Assembly: GCA_010014835.2 (NCBI GenBank)
Contig: JAAAKB020285061.1
Location: forward strand, 1 to 26,828
Origin: Apostichopus leukothele
Lineage: Eukaryota > Echinodermata > Holothuroidea > Aspidochirotida > Stichopodidae
Direction of reading: 5' to 3'
DNA: 26,828 nucleotides
The notes below the pieces were generated by a model that was not told the origin of the DNA, ran no database searches, and saw only the letters and a list, made by a program, of their open reading frames with translations. Numbering within the stretch: position 1 is the first letter of the stretch; each line of letters opens with the position of its first letter. Positions 22,201 to 26,828 of this stretch are shown piece by piece. The translations under genes and the position numbers were made by a program.

Positions 22201-24635
22201 AACAGTTTAATACTAAAACTTAGTCAAACCTGCAGATCATATTCTTCTCTGCATGGCAAAATGCACTTCCAATTGCAACAGTGCTAGAGGTGTGTATCCT
22301 TGACTTGATAACTCAGAACTTACAATTTCAGTGAAATTCTGAATAGACAACACTCAACCTTAAAGTGTAGCAATGGCTTGAGATCAAAATTCAAGAGATA
22401 CGTTTAATCTTACAAATGCAATAACTTAAAAGGTACAGCTTTAGTTGAAATTCTTTGCTGCTCTATAAACCCACCATAGTTGTATCACCGGAGTCCACTT
22501 CATTTCTCAGGAGGTCAAAGGTCACTCGAAATAACAAAGTCAGAGTCAGTAAACCATATAATAAGGATTACTGCAGAAGTAACGGATTGAAGGACTTCAT
22601 TTGTCCCTCAACCTTATAGTACAAACATTACATTCCATTCCATAGAGCTAAAGTCAATTTGAGGTCACCAAAGTTCAATATCTGAAAGCTAATACCATAA
22701 CTGAAGATTGCATGAACGTCATACTTATTGTGTTCAATAACATTCTTTTCTGTGGACTTTTAAATATTGTTTCCGTTCAACTGAGTTAGAGGTAAAGCAA
22801 CTCTGAAAGCTGTCAAGCACAAAATTCGAACAATGGAGGCTGCATCTAACTTTATACTACCTTAGTGGATCCAACTAATCCAACCAATCCAACTTAGTGG
22901 ATCCCTTAGTGGATGGCAAGACAAGTAACAATTATTCTTTTCAGGTCAAGAGTACTACAACATTTAAGCTTAAAACAAATTCATCATCGACCTGTGGTTC
23001 CACCCATATTCTTACTTTTTCTAATGAAAGGTCATTACAGGTCAACAGAAATAATGGGTTAACAACTGTTCTAAACATTATAATTGTATCAAAAAGCTGA
23101 ACTTCATAAGTGAACTTTGCATCCACCCTCTTGACTGCAGCAACACTAATGATGTCTGTGCCAATCCGAGGTCATTTCCCAATCCGAGGTCATTTCCCAA
23201 TCCGATGTCATTTCCAGTCAATGGAACTTAGTTTATGGAATGGTATCATCACTGCAGAATCTTCTCTTATGGAATATGGCAAGGAATCACTAAGATAAGT
23301 AATTTTCTTAATAATTCATATCCTTTAAAAGGTGTTTGTATGGCCCCACGATCAGTTTTATGGAATCATGATGCTCTTTTTTATCCTTGAGCAATGGGTA
23401 AACGGGATATGATTGGTACATAGAATTAAAGTGAGTTAAGACATGTAAAGTTCATTATCTCATGCCCTGTCCTAAAACTTCCATTAGCTAAGAACATTGC
23501 ATTTCAGAAATTATATAATTTTACGTAAATCAAGTCAGCACTTACCAGTTCACCAGTATTTGTTGTGAATTCATCTCGTTTAACATCGTTACATGTTCCA
23601 CACAGACCACATGTGTTGCCAAAGAAAGTTTCCTTTAGTATTGTAATAGTTGCTCTTGAATTTCCATTCCATACAACTGTTAGTCCAAAGTCAGTGTACA
23701 TGATCTTTTGGGAAGAAAGGAAGCTGTGTTATTTTAAAAGTTAGTGCAAAACCTATCAAAGGTTATTTTTCTTTTTGTCAAACAGCAAGCTAAAAAGCAA
23801 CACAAGGTTAGACATTACATTTTTGGCATCCATCAAGGTCTTACAAAAGATCATATATAATTATCAAAAGAAGTTGTACCAAAACCTGTTGAATTTTGTA
23901 ATCTATTTCATTTAACTTACTGAAGATTCATAAAAGAAATAGACAAATAAATGAACAATTTAGTACCAAAATCTTGCTGATTTTTTTTCTGTGTGTAAAA
24001 TTGCCAATTTTTCATAATAAACTAAGGAACTGAGTGCACTCAGTTTGAGATATAAATTATACAAATCTATTTCAATTTTGGCTTCTGTGTTGACTCATAT
24101 CTATACAACAGCTATGTCAGAATATACTGCCGGAGTTATAACATGCAGATAGATTTGCAAGAACTCATTGAATTCTGTGTGAACTCTTAAATATCTAAGA
24201 GTTATTTGTCAATAACAAATTTATTGTAAAAAGAATACATAACTTAGGGACCTTGTTTTGGTCAAACCAATAATTAAAACAGGGTTATGCACAAGGAAGT
24301 ATTGTAGTCAAAATTCCTCACTGTTGACGGTAATGATTGCATTATATGCACTCCTTGGTCATCATTATAAGGTAGAGGAACCATCTCTTGGTTCACCAAC
24401 ACTTTCCCTCCTTGTAAAAGCTCATAGGTTTTTCCTTCAAAAACAAGTCTGATTTCACGTAAGTATGCAACTCTGGCAGTTGGAGAGCTTTTGATGTTAT
24501 TGCCAATAAGTTCAAAGTCTGGAAGATCATCACAAGGTTTCAGTAAGGTGTATTCACAATCTCCTTGGAAATCATAGTACATGCCATCAAATGATCGGTA
24601 ATGGGGATCTCCCGCTATGCTGCACTTGCAAGTAG
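1081..24635 (-). CDS. Multi-exon gene for a VWD/C8/TIL/E repeat protein (FCGBP/zonadhesin-like), partial
   Basis: Sixteen minus-strand exons join in phase into 1065 codons without a stop. Exon borders, 5' to 3': 24635-24322, 23704-23546, 19944-19800, 16249-16064, 14569-14376, 13433-13259; 12551-12214, 10420-10262, 9935-9791, 7664-7482, 5831-5632, 4785-4611; 3656-3328, 3063-2908, 2554-2410, 1272-1081. Each has an AG acceptor and GT donor. The domain order is VWD-C8-TIL-E twice, then VWD-C8, as in FCGBP, zonadhesin, tectorins, mucins and VWF. The NG(I/L)RGC-type E-domain ending and GDPH-starting VWDs make FCGBP/zonadhesin the closest type. Such proteins are secreted or extracellular and form mucus, egg/sperm-coat or clotting matrices. 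Both ends are missing: module 3 lacks its TIL and E exons (left of the window), and no convincing upstream exon is seen. Which family member this is cannot be told from three modules. Confidence 0.9.
1463..1811. repeat. 43-44 bp minisatellite, about 8 copies
   Basis: The unit contains GGGAGTAGAGCATACTGCC then GAATGTATTGAAAACC and ends CAACATAG. Seven near-complete units plus partial ends are seen. Because the unit length is often not a multiple of three and lacks stops, it creates long open frames on the minus strand with a repeated peptide in all three frames; these are not genes. Confidence 0.92.
2116..2345. repeat. 26-30 bp degenerate tandem repeat
   Basis: The unit is approximately CATACTGTGCTACTTCCTAC followed by CATGGT, about 8 copies, diverging at the ends. 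It lies 64 bp before (in + coordinates) the donor of module 3 exon 3. Confidence 0.85.
2410..2554 (-). CDS. Module 3 exon 3: C8 domain, first part
   Basis: 145 nt, phase 0 to phase 1, acceptor acatgttttaaactag, donor CAAG|GTAGGA. It encodes [20 protein letters not shown], then NPC and DLC. The FGxxW link is kept, but the Cys of (Q/N)CID is missing. Its VWD partner is missing as well. The two C8-proper cysteines are kept. The exon length is identical to the matching exons of modules 1 and 2, which fixes the borders. Confidence 0.85.
2555..2907 (-). other. Intron, no feature seen
   Basis: 353-bp AT-rich intron between module 3 exons 2 and 3. No repeat or element recognised. Confidence 0.7.
2908..3063 (-). 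CDS. Module 3 exon 2: VWD domain, C-terminal part, CGLA variant
   Basis: 156 nt, phase 0 to phase 0, acceptor tccttttttttacag, donor CTT|GTAAGT. It encodes [20 protein letters not shown], then [20 protein letters not shown]. Where modules 1 and 2 have CGLCGTC, this has CGLAGTN (2962-2973 encodes CGLA): the second and third cysteines are lost and the first is kept. The calcium-loop acidic residues (EDDF) and the PNG ending are conserved. Without a CxxC, this module should not take part in VWF-style disulfide exchange (inference). Confidence 0.88.
3218..3295. repeat. 43-bp duplication
   Basis: ACTGCCATTGATAAGATGAT at 3218 is repeated with two mismatches at 3261. The second copy ends just before the intron border of module 3 exon 1. 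Confidence 0.85.
3328..3656 (-). CDS. Module 3 exon 1: VWD domain, first part, cysteine-depleted
   Basis: 329 nt, phase 1 to phase 0, acceptor cttattattttag, donor GCG|GTGAGT. Another GT 15 nt upstream (CAG|GTGTAT) would keep the frame but drop five residues. It encodes [43 protein letters not shown] and [10 protein letters not shown]. The CxC before GDPH is absent and the Cys before EY is Gly, while LAQKC is kept. The rest of the fold signature is well kept and the frame is open throughout, so this is not a pseudogene copy. GDPH is at 3622-3633. Confidence 0.9.
3657..4610 (-). other. Intron between modules 2 and 3, no feature seen
   Basis: 954-bp AT-rich intron joining the E exon of module 2 to the VWD exon of module 3. 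A plus-strand open frame at 4322-4594 lacks coding character. Confidence 0.7.
4611..4785 (-). CDS. Module 2 exon 6: E domain
   Basis: 175 nt, phase 0 to phase 1, acceptor cttttgtttatatcag, donor AGAG|GTTAGT. It encodes [33 protein letters not shown] and NNGRCVR. It aligns Cys for Cys with the module 1 E domain; the C-terminal part is less EGF-like, with no GFTGDG. The last cysteines before module 3 are here, and no Cys follows until after the GDPH site of module 3. Confidence 0.9.
4935..5370. repeat. Degenerate AT-rich repeat, roughly 80-110 bp spacing
   Basis: Phrases such as AATATAAAGCAAA, ACAACATACTC, AATATGCAATAATT and CTCATNAGCTTA recur four or five times with variable spacing in the 4786-5631 intron. 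It looks like an old tandem array; period and limits are uncertain. Confidence 0.6.
5632..5831 (-). CDS. Module 2 exon 5: TIL domain, complete ten-cysteine type
   Basis: 200 nt, phase 1 to phase 0, acceptor ttttgctgtctgtcag, donor CAG|GTACAA. It encodes [43 protein letters not shown] and ECGC. All ten TIL cysteines are present, plus one Cys that starts the E domain. The first codons of this exon and its acceptor have diverged copies in the upstream intron (5964-6013 and 6112-6160), so the exon edge was once part of a local duplication. Confidence 0.9.
5851..6300. repeat. Degenerate tandem array that includes copies of the TIL exon start
   Basis: Units share CCATAAGRRTCATAGAACAA, ACACTGTKAATGGCC, CAATGAGACGTTA and CCAGGATGATCC. 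Copies of GGATCAT..ATATCATACC..AGGACAAG, which is the antisense of the first codons of module 2 exon 5, occur at 5964-6013 and 6112-6160 (more diverged). The exon border (5790-5835) therefore belongs to the same repeat family as the intron beside it. Confidence 0.7.
6301..7481 (-). other. Rest of the module 2 TIL intron
   Basis: It contains a 22-nt alternating purine-pyrimidine run (6587-6608) and a direct repeat (6603-6635 and 7231-7265; see separate entry). Nothing coding is recognised. Confidence 0.6.
6603..7265. repeat. Pair of about 33-bp direct repeats 626 bp apart
   Basis: TGCTTGCTATATCTGC(C/T)AATTGAGCTGTT occurs near 6605 and again near 7232. The intervening about 600 bp has no recognisable element features. 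It could mark an old insertion or a segmental duplication. Confidence 0.6.
7482..7664 (-). CDS. Module 2 exon 4: C8 domain, second part
   Basis: 183 nt, phase 1 to phase 1, acceptor ttcttgtttaaacag, donor TGTG|GTAAGC. It encodes [20 protein letters not shown], then PLC, LYAGRC, GGTPGNW and PAC. It is a full match to the C8 second half, with conserved cysteines and the GG(T/S)P turn shared with modules 1 and 3. Confidence 0.92.
7665..8897 (-). other. Intron sequence, no feature seen
   Basis: Part of the 2126-bp intron between the two C8 exons of module 2. AT-rich unique-looking sequence without recognisable repeats or coding signals. Confidence 0.65.
8898..9443. mobile_element. Non-autonomous DNA transposon (MITE-like), 546 bp
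   Basis: The left end GGTGCTTGTACACTAGAT and the reverse complement of the right end, GGAGGCTTTTACATTAGAT, form imperfect terminal inverted repeats of about 25 bp. Both sides are flanked by TTA (8895-8897 and 9444-9446), a target-site duplication typical of PIF/Harbinger elements. There is no transposase frame inside. The interior is rich in GATC words (AGATCTGATCC, GAGATCAAGATC) and somewhat GC-richer than the intron. Superfamily is inferred from the TSD alone. Confidence 0.65.
9791..9935 (-). CDS. Module 2 exon 3: C8 domain, first part
   Basis: 145 nt, phase 0 to phase 1, acceptor atatttctttgaag, donor ACAG|GTGAGT. It encodes [20 protein letters not shown], then KPC and DAC. The NCID Cys, partner of the VWD Cys before EY, is kept. 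Long open frames on the plus strand here are antisense to this exon and have no coding features of their own. Confidence 0.9.
9936..10261 (-). repeat. Short intron with a 33-bp tandem duplication
   Basis: CAAACAATTAAGGAGCTTAA at 10063 is repeated at 10096 (period 33, near identical, to about 10128). A smaller repeat, ACAGGACTATGCCATG / ACTGGACAATGCCATG, lies just before it (9979-10024). Confidence 0.8.
10262..10420 (-). CDS. Module 2 exon 2: VWD domain, C-terminal part
   Basis: 159 nt, phase 0 to phase 0, acceptor ccttttcatggcag, donor TTG|GTATGA. It encodes [20 protein letters not shown], then KTCGLCGTC and [11 protein letters not shown]. It keeps the CGLC motif and the extra third Cys, as in module 1. 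The DEF after CGLCG belongs to the calcium-binding loop of VWD domains by family knowledge. The donor GTATGA is weaker than those of neighbouring exons. Confidence 0.9.
10421..12213 (-). other. Large intron inside the module 2 VWD domain
   Basis: 1793 bp. A C/T-rich tract on the plus strand at 11145-11260 gives a spurious open frame. No mobile element ends or tandem arrays recognised. Confidence 0.65.
12214..12551 (-). CDS. Module 2 exon 1: VWD domain, first part
   Basis: 338 nt, phase 1 to phase 0, acceptor gtatcttcaatag, donor GTT|GTAAGC (a weaker GT lies 3 nt upstream in frame). It encodes [20 protein letters not shown], then [13 protein letters not shown], an acidic insert [22 protein letters not shown] and GGEVLINGI. 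All VWD cysteines are present. GDPH is at 12517-12528. It is 24 nt longer than the module 1 exon, mainly because of the acidic loop after ERC. Confidence 0.92.
12945..13250. repeat. AT-rich 20-22 bp minisatellite next to a splice donor
   Basis: The unit TATATTATTAGCTACATATT recurs about 13 times with internal variants (AGCTTC, ACCTATC). The array ends about 9 bases from module 1 exon 6 (13259), so the donor region is at the edge of the repeat. Confidence 0.92.
13259..13433 (-). CDS. Module 1 exon 6: E domain (TIL-associated/VWC-like) with EGF-like end
   Basis: 175 nt, phase 0 to phase 1, acceptor ggccttttttatcag, donor GAAG|GTAATT. It encodes [36 protein letters not shown] and [13 protein letters not shown]. 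The C(x)nGLRxGxRGC signature is typical of FCGBP and zonadhesin E domains; the GFTGDGxxC ending is EGF-like. The exon is 175 nt, the same as its module 2 counterpart. Its donor lies only about 10 bases from an AT-rich tandem repeat in the next intron. Confidence 0.9.
13434..14375 (-). other. Intron between TIL and E exons of module 1, no feature seen
   Basis: 942 bp. A minus-strand open frame at 13834-14058 has no domain character and no usable phase match to the neighbouring exons. Confidence 0.65.
14376..14569 (-). CDS. Module 1 exon 5: TIL domain lacking cysteines 2 and 6
   Basis: 194 nt, entered in phase 1 (acceptor tttgtgactgtag) and left in phase 0 (AAG|GTGAAA). It encodes a trypsin-inhibitor-like Cys-rich domain: [31 protein letters not shown], then GGC leading into the E domain. 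Against the module 2 TIL ([19 protein letters not shown]), the second Cys is Asn (YIPN) and the sixth is Thr (PVDTMPAC). TIL disulfides are 1-7, 2-6, 3-5, 4-10 and 8-9, so exactly one bridge is missing. The rest of the domain looks intact and under constraint. Confidence 0.9.
14657..15868. repeat. 32-bp minisatellite, about 36 copies
   Basis: Consensus GTGAATAAGCTAGTGTGAAT then TACATGCAGGAT. The 1.2-kb array fills most of the intron between module 1 exons 4 and 5. Variants include GCATCACATTCATGAT and CAATACATGTCAGAT at the second half of the unit; these alternate, hinting at higher-order repeats. Divergence rises at both array ends. Confidence 0.95.
16064..16249 (-). CDS. Module 1 exon 4: C8 domain, second part
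   Basis: 186 nt, phase 1 to phase 1, acceptor tctcatttctag, donor CCAG|GTATGT. It encodes [20 protein letters not shown], then [14 protein letters not shown] and PQC. This is the classic second half of C8, the eight-cysteine domain that follows VWD. All expected cysteines are kept. Counterparts in modules 2 and 3 differ in length only by whole codons. Confidence 0.92.
16500..17875 (+). repeat. Array A of the about 140-bp DR1-bearing repeat
   Basis: About ten diverged units recur roughly every 140 bp. Each contains a block like CCACATACTAAGTATGAAGT, an ACAAGGTTTTCAGACTTTGA block and a TGACCTTTGACCTC block. Perfect or near-perfect DR1 motifs are at 16876-16888 and 17547-17558. The array ends at CCTTGTATTTGGCAAGGAAT (about 17853-17872), shared with the ends of arrays B to D. 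Confidence 0.8.
17876..18785. other. Non-repeat spacer between arrays A and B
   Basis: 910 bp with no recognised gene. It contains a perfect 24-bp palindrome centred on GTTAAC (18758-18781) and a shorter one, GAAGTAGATCTACTTC, near 18660. Confidence 0.6.
18786..19312 (+). repeat. Array B of the DR1-bearing repeat
   Basis: About three to four units in the same orientation as array A, with a perfect TGACCTTTGACCT at 18979-18991 and the shared end CTCCGGCAAGGAATCAAT near 19291-19308. Confidence 0.75.
19800..19944 (-). CDS. Module 1 exon 3: C8 domain, first part
   Basis: 145 nt, entered in phase 0 (acceptor ttaaattcttag) and left in phase 1 (TTTG|GTGAGT). It encodes [11 protein letters not shown], the conserved (F)xNSW link from VWD to C8, then RQCID, EVVC and SDCNAIID. 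The Cys of QCID is the expected partner of the Cys before EY in the VWD domain, going by VWF D3 disulfides. The exon is exactly 145 nt in all three modules. It sits alone between introns of 3.6 and 3.5 kb, both filled with repeats. Confidence 0.9.
20430..20775 (+). repeat. Array C of the DR1-bearing repeat
   Basis: About two diverged units with TTGACCTTGACCTCAAATGA and a weak version of the shared end (TTTGCCTTTGACAAGAAATT, about 20749-20768). Confidence 0.65.
21160..22760 (-). repeat. Array D of the DR1-bearing repeat, inverted
   Basis: The same repeat in reverse orientation: GAGGTCAAAGGTCA, TAGATGAACTTCA, TCTGAAAACCTTGT blocks recur at about 140-bp spacing, roughly 10 to 11 units. DR1 motifs are at 22162-22174 (AGTTCAAAGGTCA) and 22512-22524 (AGGTCAAAGGTCA, perfect). 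The shared terminal motif appears reverse-complemented at the low-coordinate end (about 21160-21185), as expected for an inverted copy. Confidence 0.75.
22865..22917. repeat. Short CTTAGTGGATCC repeat
   Basis: CTTAGTGGATCC and related AATCCAAC words recur four to five times within about 55 bp. Confidence 0.7.
23161..23215. repeat. Three tandem copies of an 18-bp unit
   Basis: AATCCGAGGTCATTTCCC starts at 23163, 23181 and 23199 (the third copy has one change). Each unit carries an AGGTCA half-site in the first two copies. Confidence 0.9.
23546..23704 (-). CDS. Module 1 exon 2: VWD domain, C-terminal part
   Basis: 159 nt, phase 0 to phase 0, between acceptor tcttcccaaaag and donor CTG|GTAAGT. 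It completes VWD1: [24 protein letters not shown], then CGLCGTC and RDEF. The CGLC motif is the CxxC seen in VWF D assemblies, where it is linked to disulfide exchange during multimer assembly. The third Cys (CGTC) is extra compared with the usual CGLCGNxN and probably pairs with the extra Cys of the CxC in the preceding exon (inference). The length equals that of the matching exon of module 2 and is one codon longer than in module 3. Confidence 0.9.
23705..24321 (-). other. Intron inside module 1 VWD, no feature seen
   Basis: 617-bp AT-rich intron with no recognised element. Confidence 0.7.
24322..24635 (-). CDS. Module 1 exon 1: VWD domain, first part
   Basis: 314 nt, entered in phase 1 after a tttctctttctcag acceptor and ending in phase 0 at ACA|GTGAGG. 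It encodes the N-terminal two thirds of a VWD domain: TCKC, then [26 protein letters not shown] and [12 protein letters not shown]. All expected cysteines are present: the CxC before GDPH, the one before EY, and KPC. GDPH (24601-24612) is the sequence that self-cleaves between Asp and Pro in several mucin and FCGBP domains; cleavage here is inferred. The preceding exon is not identified. It must end one base into a codon. Confidence 0.9.
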
Positions 24636-24659
24636 CTGAGAAAGAGAAACAATAAGTTA

Positions 24660-24870
24660 ATTATACTTGTGATATGTCCCGAGTTCGAGTCACTTCAAGA
24701 TTAGTGTATGTCGTCCAGTTACAGAGTTGTTGACAATTGACAATTCATAATCATGGACGTTAAAAATGAATCTAAGAGACTGACTTCGGTCAGCTTGCGG
24801 CTTTGATAAGCCAATGAGGCTTCTTGCGAGTTCCTGCTTGCAGGAGGATCTAAAATACATACATACAATT
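24660..24870 (+). mobile_element. tRNA-derived SINE, 5'-truncated
   Basis: GTTCGAGTC (24683-24691) fits the pol III box B consensus GWTCRANNC of tRNA-derived SINEs. About 100 bp on is a central part, GACTTCGGTCAGCTTGCGGC, then GAGGCTTCTTGCGAGTTCCT and GCTTGCAGGA. The element ends in an A-rich tail with (ATAC)n at 24853-24867. No box A is seen upstream; the 5' end is cut or eroded near the exon at 24635. The central part resembles, from memory, the MESC domain of mollusc and echinoderm SINEs. Confidence 0.6.
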
Positions 24871-26828
24871 TTCCAACCATACTATACCTTGGTATGACAG
24901 GAAAAGGATTTTTTTCCTTTTTAATTTATAGGTAATCCATAATTATAAAACATTCACTGACGAGGGAAGATGAATTGATTAGCTGCTGTCACCATCAACT
25001 TAACCTTGGAAGTGGGAACTTTTAATCAGAAACAATTTACTCACAGTTGACCATATTTGCTACTATAAATTTTCTGGCTAACGTCATCCTTTCTAGCAAC
25101 TTCCCCCAAACCATGAATATAGTCAAATGACCATATTACATACTGGTGGCACAACAAATAATAATGTCCATTAGCGAGAATTTCAATGTCCCATTTGGGC
25201 CACCGTAGCATCTACGAAACAAACACTTTCTGGTGAAGACCCCAGATGGTCCCCACCTGTTTCCTGCCCCCCCCCCCCTCACCTACTCTGATAGCTTCCA
25301 ATGCCACTGTACATTTTAGCCAACCCTGACCTCATTTAAAATAACTGATGGATTTAACTGTATAAATATTCATACCATTTTGAGCGATACTATATAAGAG
25401 CAGCAGGTACAGACAGTGTTACTTGAAGAAGCCCATGATTGTTTCTTTAATCTCTACTTCCAATATAAATTAAATTTTTAATGTGTACCTTTGTGTACGA
25501 CTGACTAACCATTAATTACATTACTTCCAACATTACACCAACAGAACATGTCATTCATGCTGTAAAGTGACGCTGACAATTTAATTCACTACCACTAGAT
25601 CCACTCATTTTCCACCCAATTTTAAGACAAATACACAATTCTGCATTGTTATTATGGAAAATATCGTTTTTTCACCCTACGAGGATCAACAACACAGCCT
25701 AATCCACTTGATGACAATAACATAATCTTCACCTATCAACGCTCACTTATCACCTCACATCTATTCAAACTACGCTCACATATATCTACAACAGTGTGCA
25801 GTTCAGTCCGGCCTATGTTAGACCAAACAAACTTTTTATTTAAAATTATTTTCTTTCTTTTTCTTCTTTCCTATTATTCCTGCAAATTTCTTCGACAGAA
25901 GGATATTTATACAACATGTAATTTGTATGCAACAAAGTAAGGAAACAATAATATCGTGCTGACGAATTATAGTCGGCAACATTTTACATTGCAAACAATG
26001 ACAAGCTTTTTTTGGCAAGAAAAAGGTTCCCGACCAGCATAGTAAAAGAAACAATGAAACTGGCACCATAACTAAACCGGTTCAAATATCTTGTAAATGA
26101 CTTTGTTTAAAAAAAATTTGCGACCTCTGATGATGCATCGCAGAATGATGCGTTTACCAAATAATTAATTAAACAGATTATAATAGCTTCATATTTACAT
26201 CTGCTGACTCTGTTTAATTATGCATGCAGCTTTTTCAAGAGTGAAGAAGCTAACTTCCTTTAATTAAAATCTTCCACGTCGCTGCAAAAGCCCTTTTCAA
26301 TTAAAGACGCAACACCCAACATTTCTGGGAAGAACATTTACCAATTTATTCCAGCATCGCAGCTGTTGAATTTTTATTAAGCATATTTATGCCATGTTTA
26401 TTAAAACATGAGAACAGTTACATAAATAGATTCTCAAAAGTACAGTAAATATTACCAACAACTAAAGCTTTACAAATCACAGAACATACAAATAAAGGTG
26501 AAAAGTATACTTTTGTCTGAATTTTATTAAAATTATTAAGATAGAATATTAAAGCTTCAGCTTCACGCAAATTGATTCAGAGAGTCTCCTTAAAGATCTG
26601 CTTTATTGGCTCCAATTATAGCACGCTATCAGCTAGGAAAGTTTTGTGATTACATAATCGACCTGCCACGGTTTTAAATCCATCTCAGGCTTTACAATTA
26701 GCCTGCATAGCTTCTTCACACCATTAGGCTCTTTGTGTAAACAGTGTGGAAATATGTTCATATCTACAGTGTAGTTAATCATACAGCATTCACACAAAGA
26801 CCCTCATACAAGAAAATTATATGTGGCA
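24871..26828. other. Region upstream of module 1, nothing firm
   Basis: AT-rich. It contains a C12 run (25267-25278) and a TATATAAG on the plus strand at about 25391 without other promoter support. No E-domain exon, which would be expected within about 1 kb if another D assembly preceded module 1, was found by reading the minus strand. Confidence 0.5.
25989..26069 (-). CDS. Candidate signal-peptide first exon (weak)
   Basis: A minus-strand ATG at 26069 opens MVPVSLFLLLCWSGTFFLPK, a short N-terminal stretch followed by a hydrophobic core, then KACHCLQ. A GT (T|GTAAAA) after 25989 leaves one base of a codon, the phase that exon 24635-24322 needs; the join would read through to STCKC. This would place the VWD directly after the signal peptide, as in VWF. 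Against it: the donor is weak, the region is AT-rich, and a hydrophobic frame of this length can occur by chance. Confidence 0.2.

Noticed and set aside
25250-25360. Possible minus-strand exon ending at a GTGAGG donor near the C-run
   Set aside because: The open stretch is short, has one Cys and no E-domain pattern, and a stop lies about 17 codons upstream with no acceptor between.
25385-25430. TATATAAG as a plus-strand promoter
   Set aside because: No other core element and no coding region downstream on the plus strand.

Overview
This is nuclear DNA of an animal. The sequence is AT-rich, and short Cys-rich exons with GT..AG borders are separated by introns of 0.26 to 3.6 kb full of minisatellites and decayed mobile elements. 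The SINE at 24.66-24.87 kb resembles, from memory, mollusc/echinoderm SINE families, and the gene type is common in marine invertebrates. An echinoderm or related marine invertebrate is my best guess, with low confidence. The window holds one recognisable gene, on the minus strand, with its 5' side at the high coordinates. Sixteen coding exons between 24635 and 1081 join in a consistent reading phase into 3195 nt (1065 codons) of an extracellular multidomain protein. It is built from von Willebrand factor D assemblies (VWD - C8 - TIL - E), the architecture of IgGFc-binding protein (FCGBP), zonadhesin, tectorins, gel-forming mucins and VWF. Each assembly is encoded by the same cassette of six exons, entered and left in phase 1: VWD-a, VWD-b, C8-a, C8-b, TIL, E. 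Module 1 is 24635-13259 (391 codons), module 2 is 12551-4611 (400 codons), and module 3 (3656-1081, 274 codons) continues past the left edge, where its TIL and E exons should lie. The true start and end of the protein are not established here; a weak signal-peptide exon candidate lies at 26069-25989. Region by region: 1-1080 is flanking intron with a LINE reverse-transcriptase fragment, a hairpin-bearing repeat and an 83-bp tandem repeat. 1081-3656 is module 3, with 44-bp and about 28-bp minisatellites in one intron. 4611-12551 is module 2, with an intronic repeat that includes copies of the TIL exon start and a 546-bp MITE-like element. 13259-24635 is module 1, whose introns hold an AT-rich 22-bp repeat, a 1.2-kb array of 32-bp units, and large arrays of a roughly 140-bp repeat carrying nuclear-receptor DR1 motifs in both orientations. 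24636-26828 holds a SINE and little else. The most notable signals are in the protein. All three VWD domains keep the GDPH motif linked to Asp-Pro autoproteolysis, but module 3 has lost six VWD-associated cysteines, which matches complete loss of three disulfides, including the one that would tether the two halves of a cleaved chain. Independently, the TIL domain of module 1 has lost cysteines 2 and 6, a known disulfide pair. These reciprocal losses suggest selection on a working protein, not decay.
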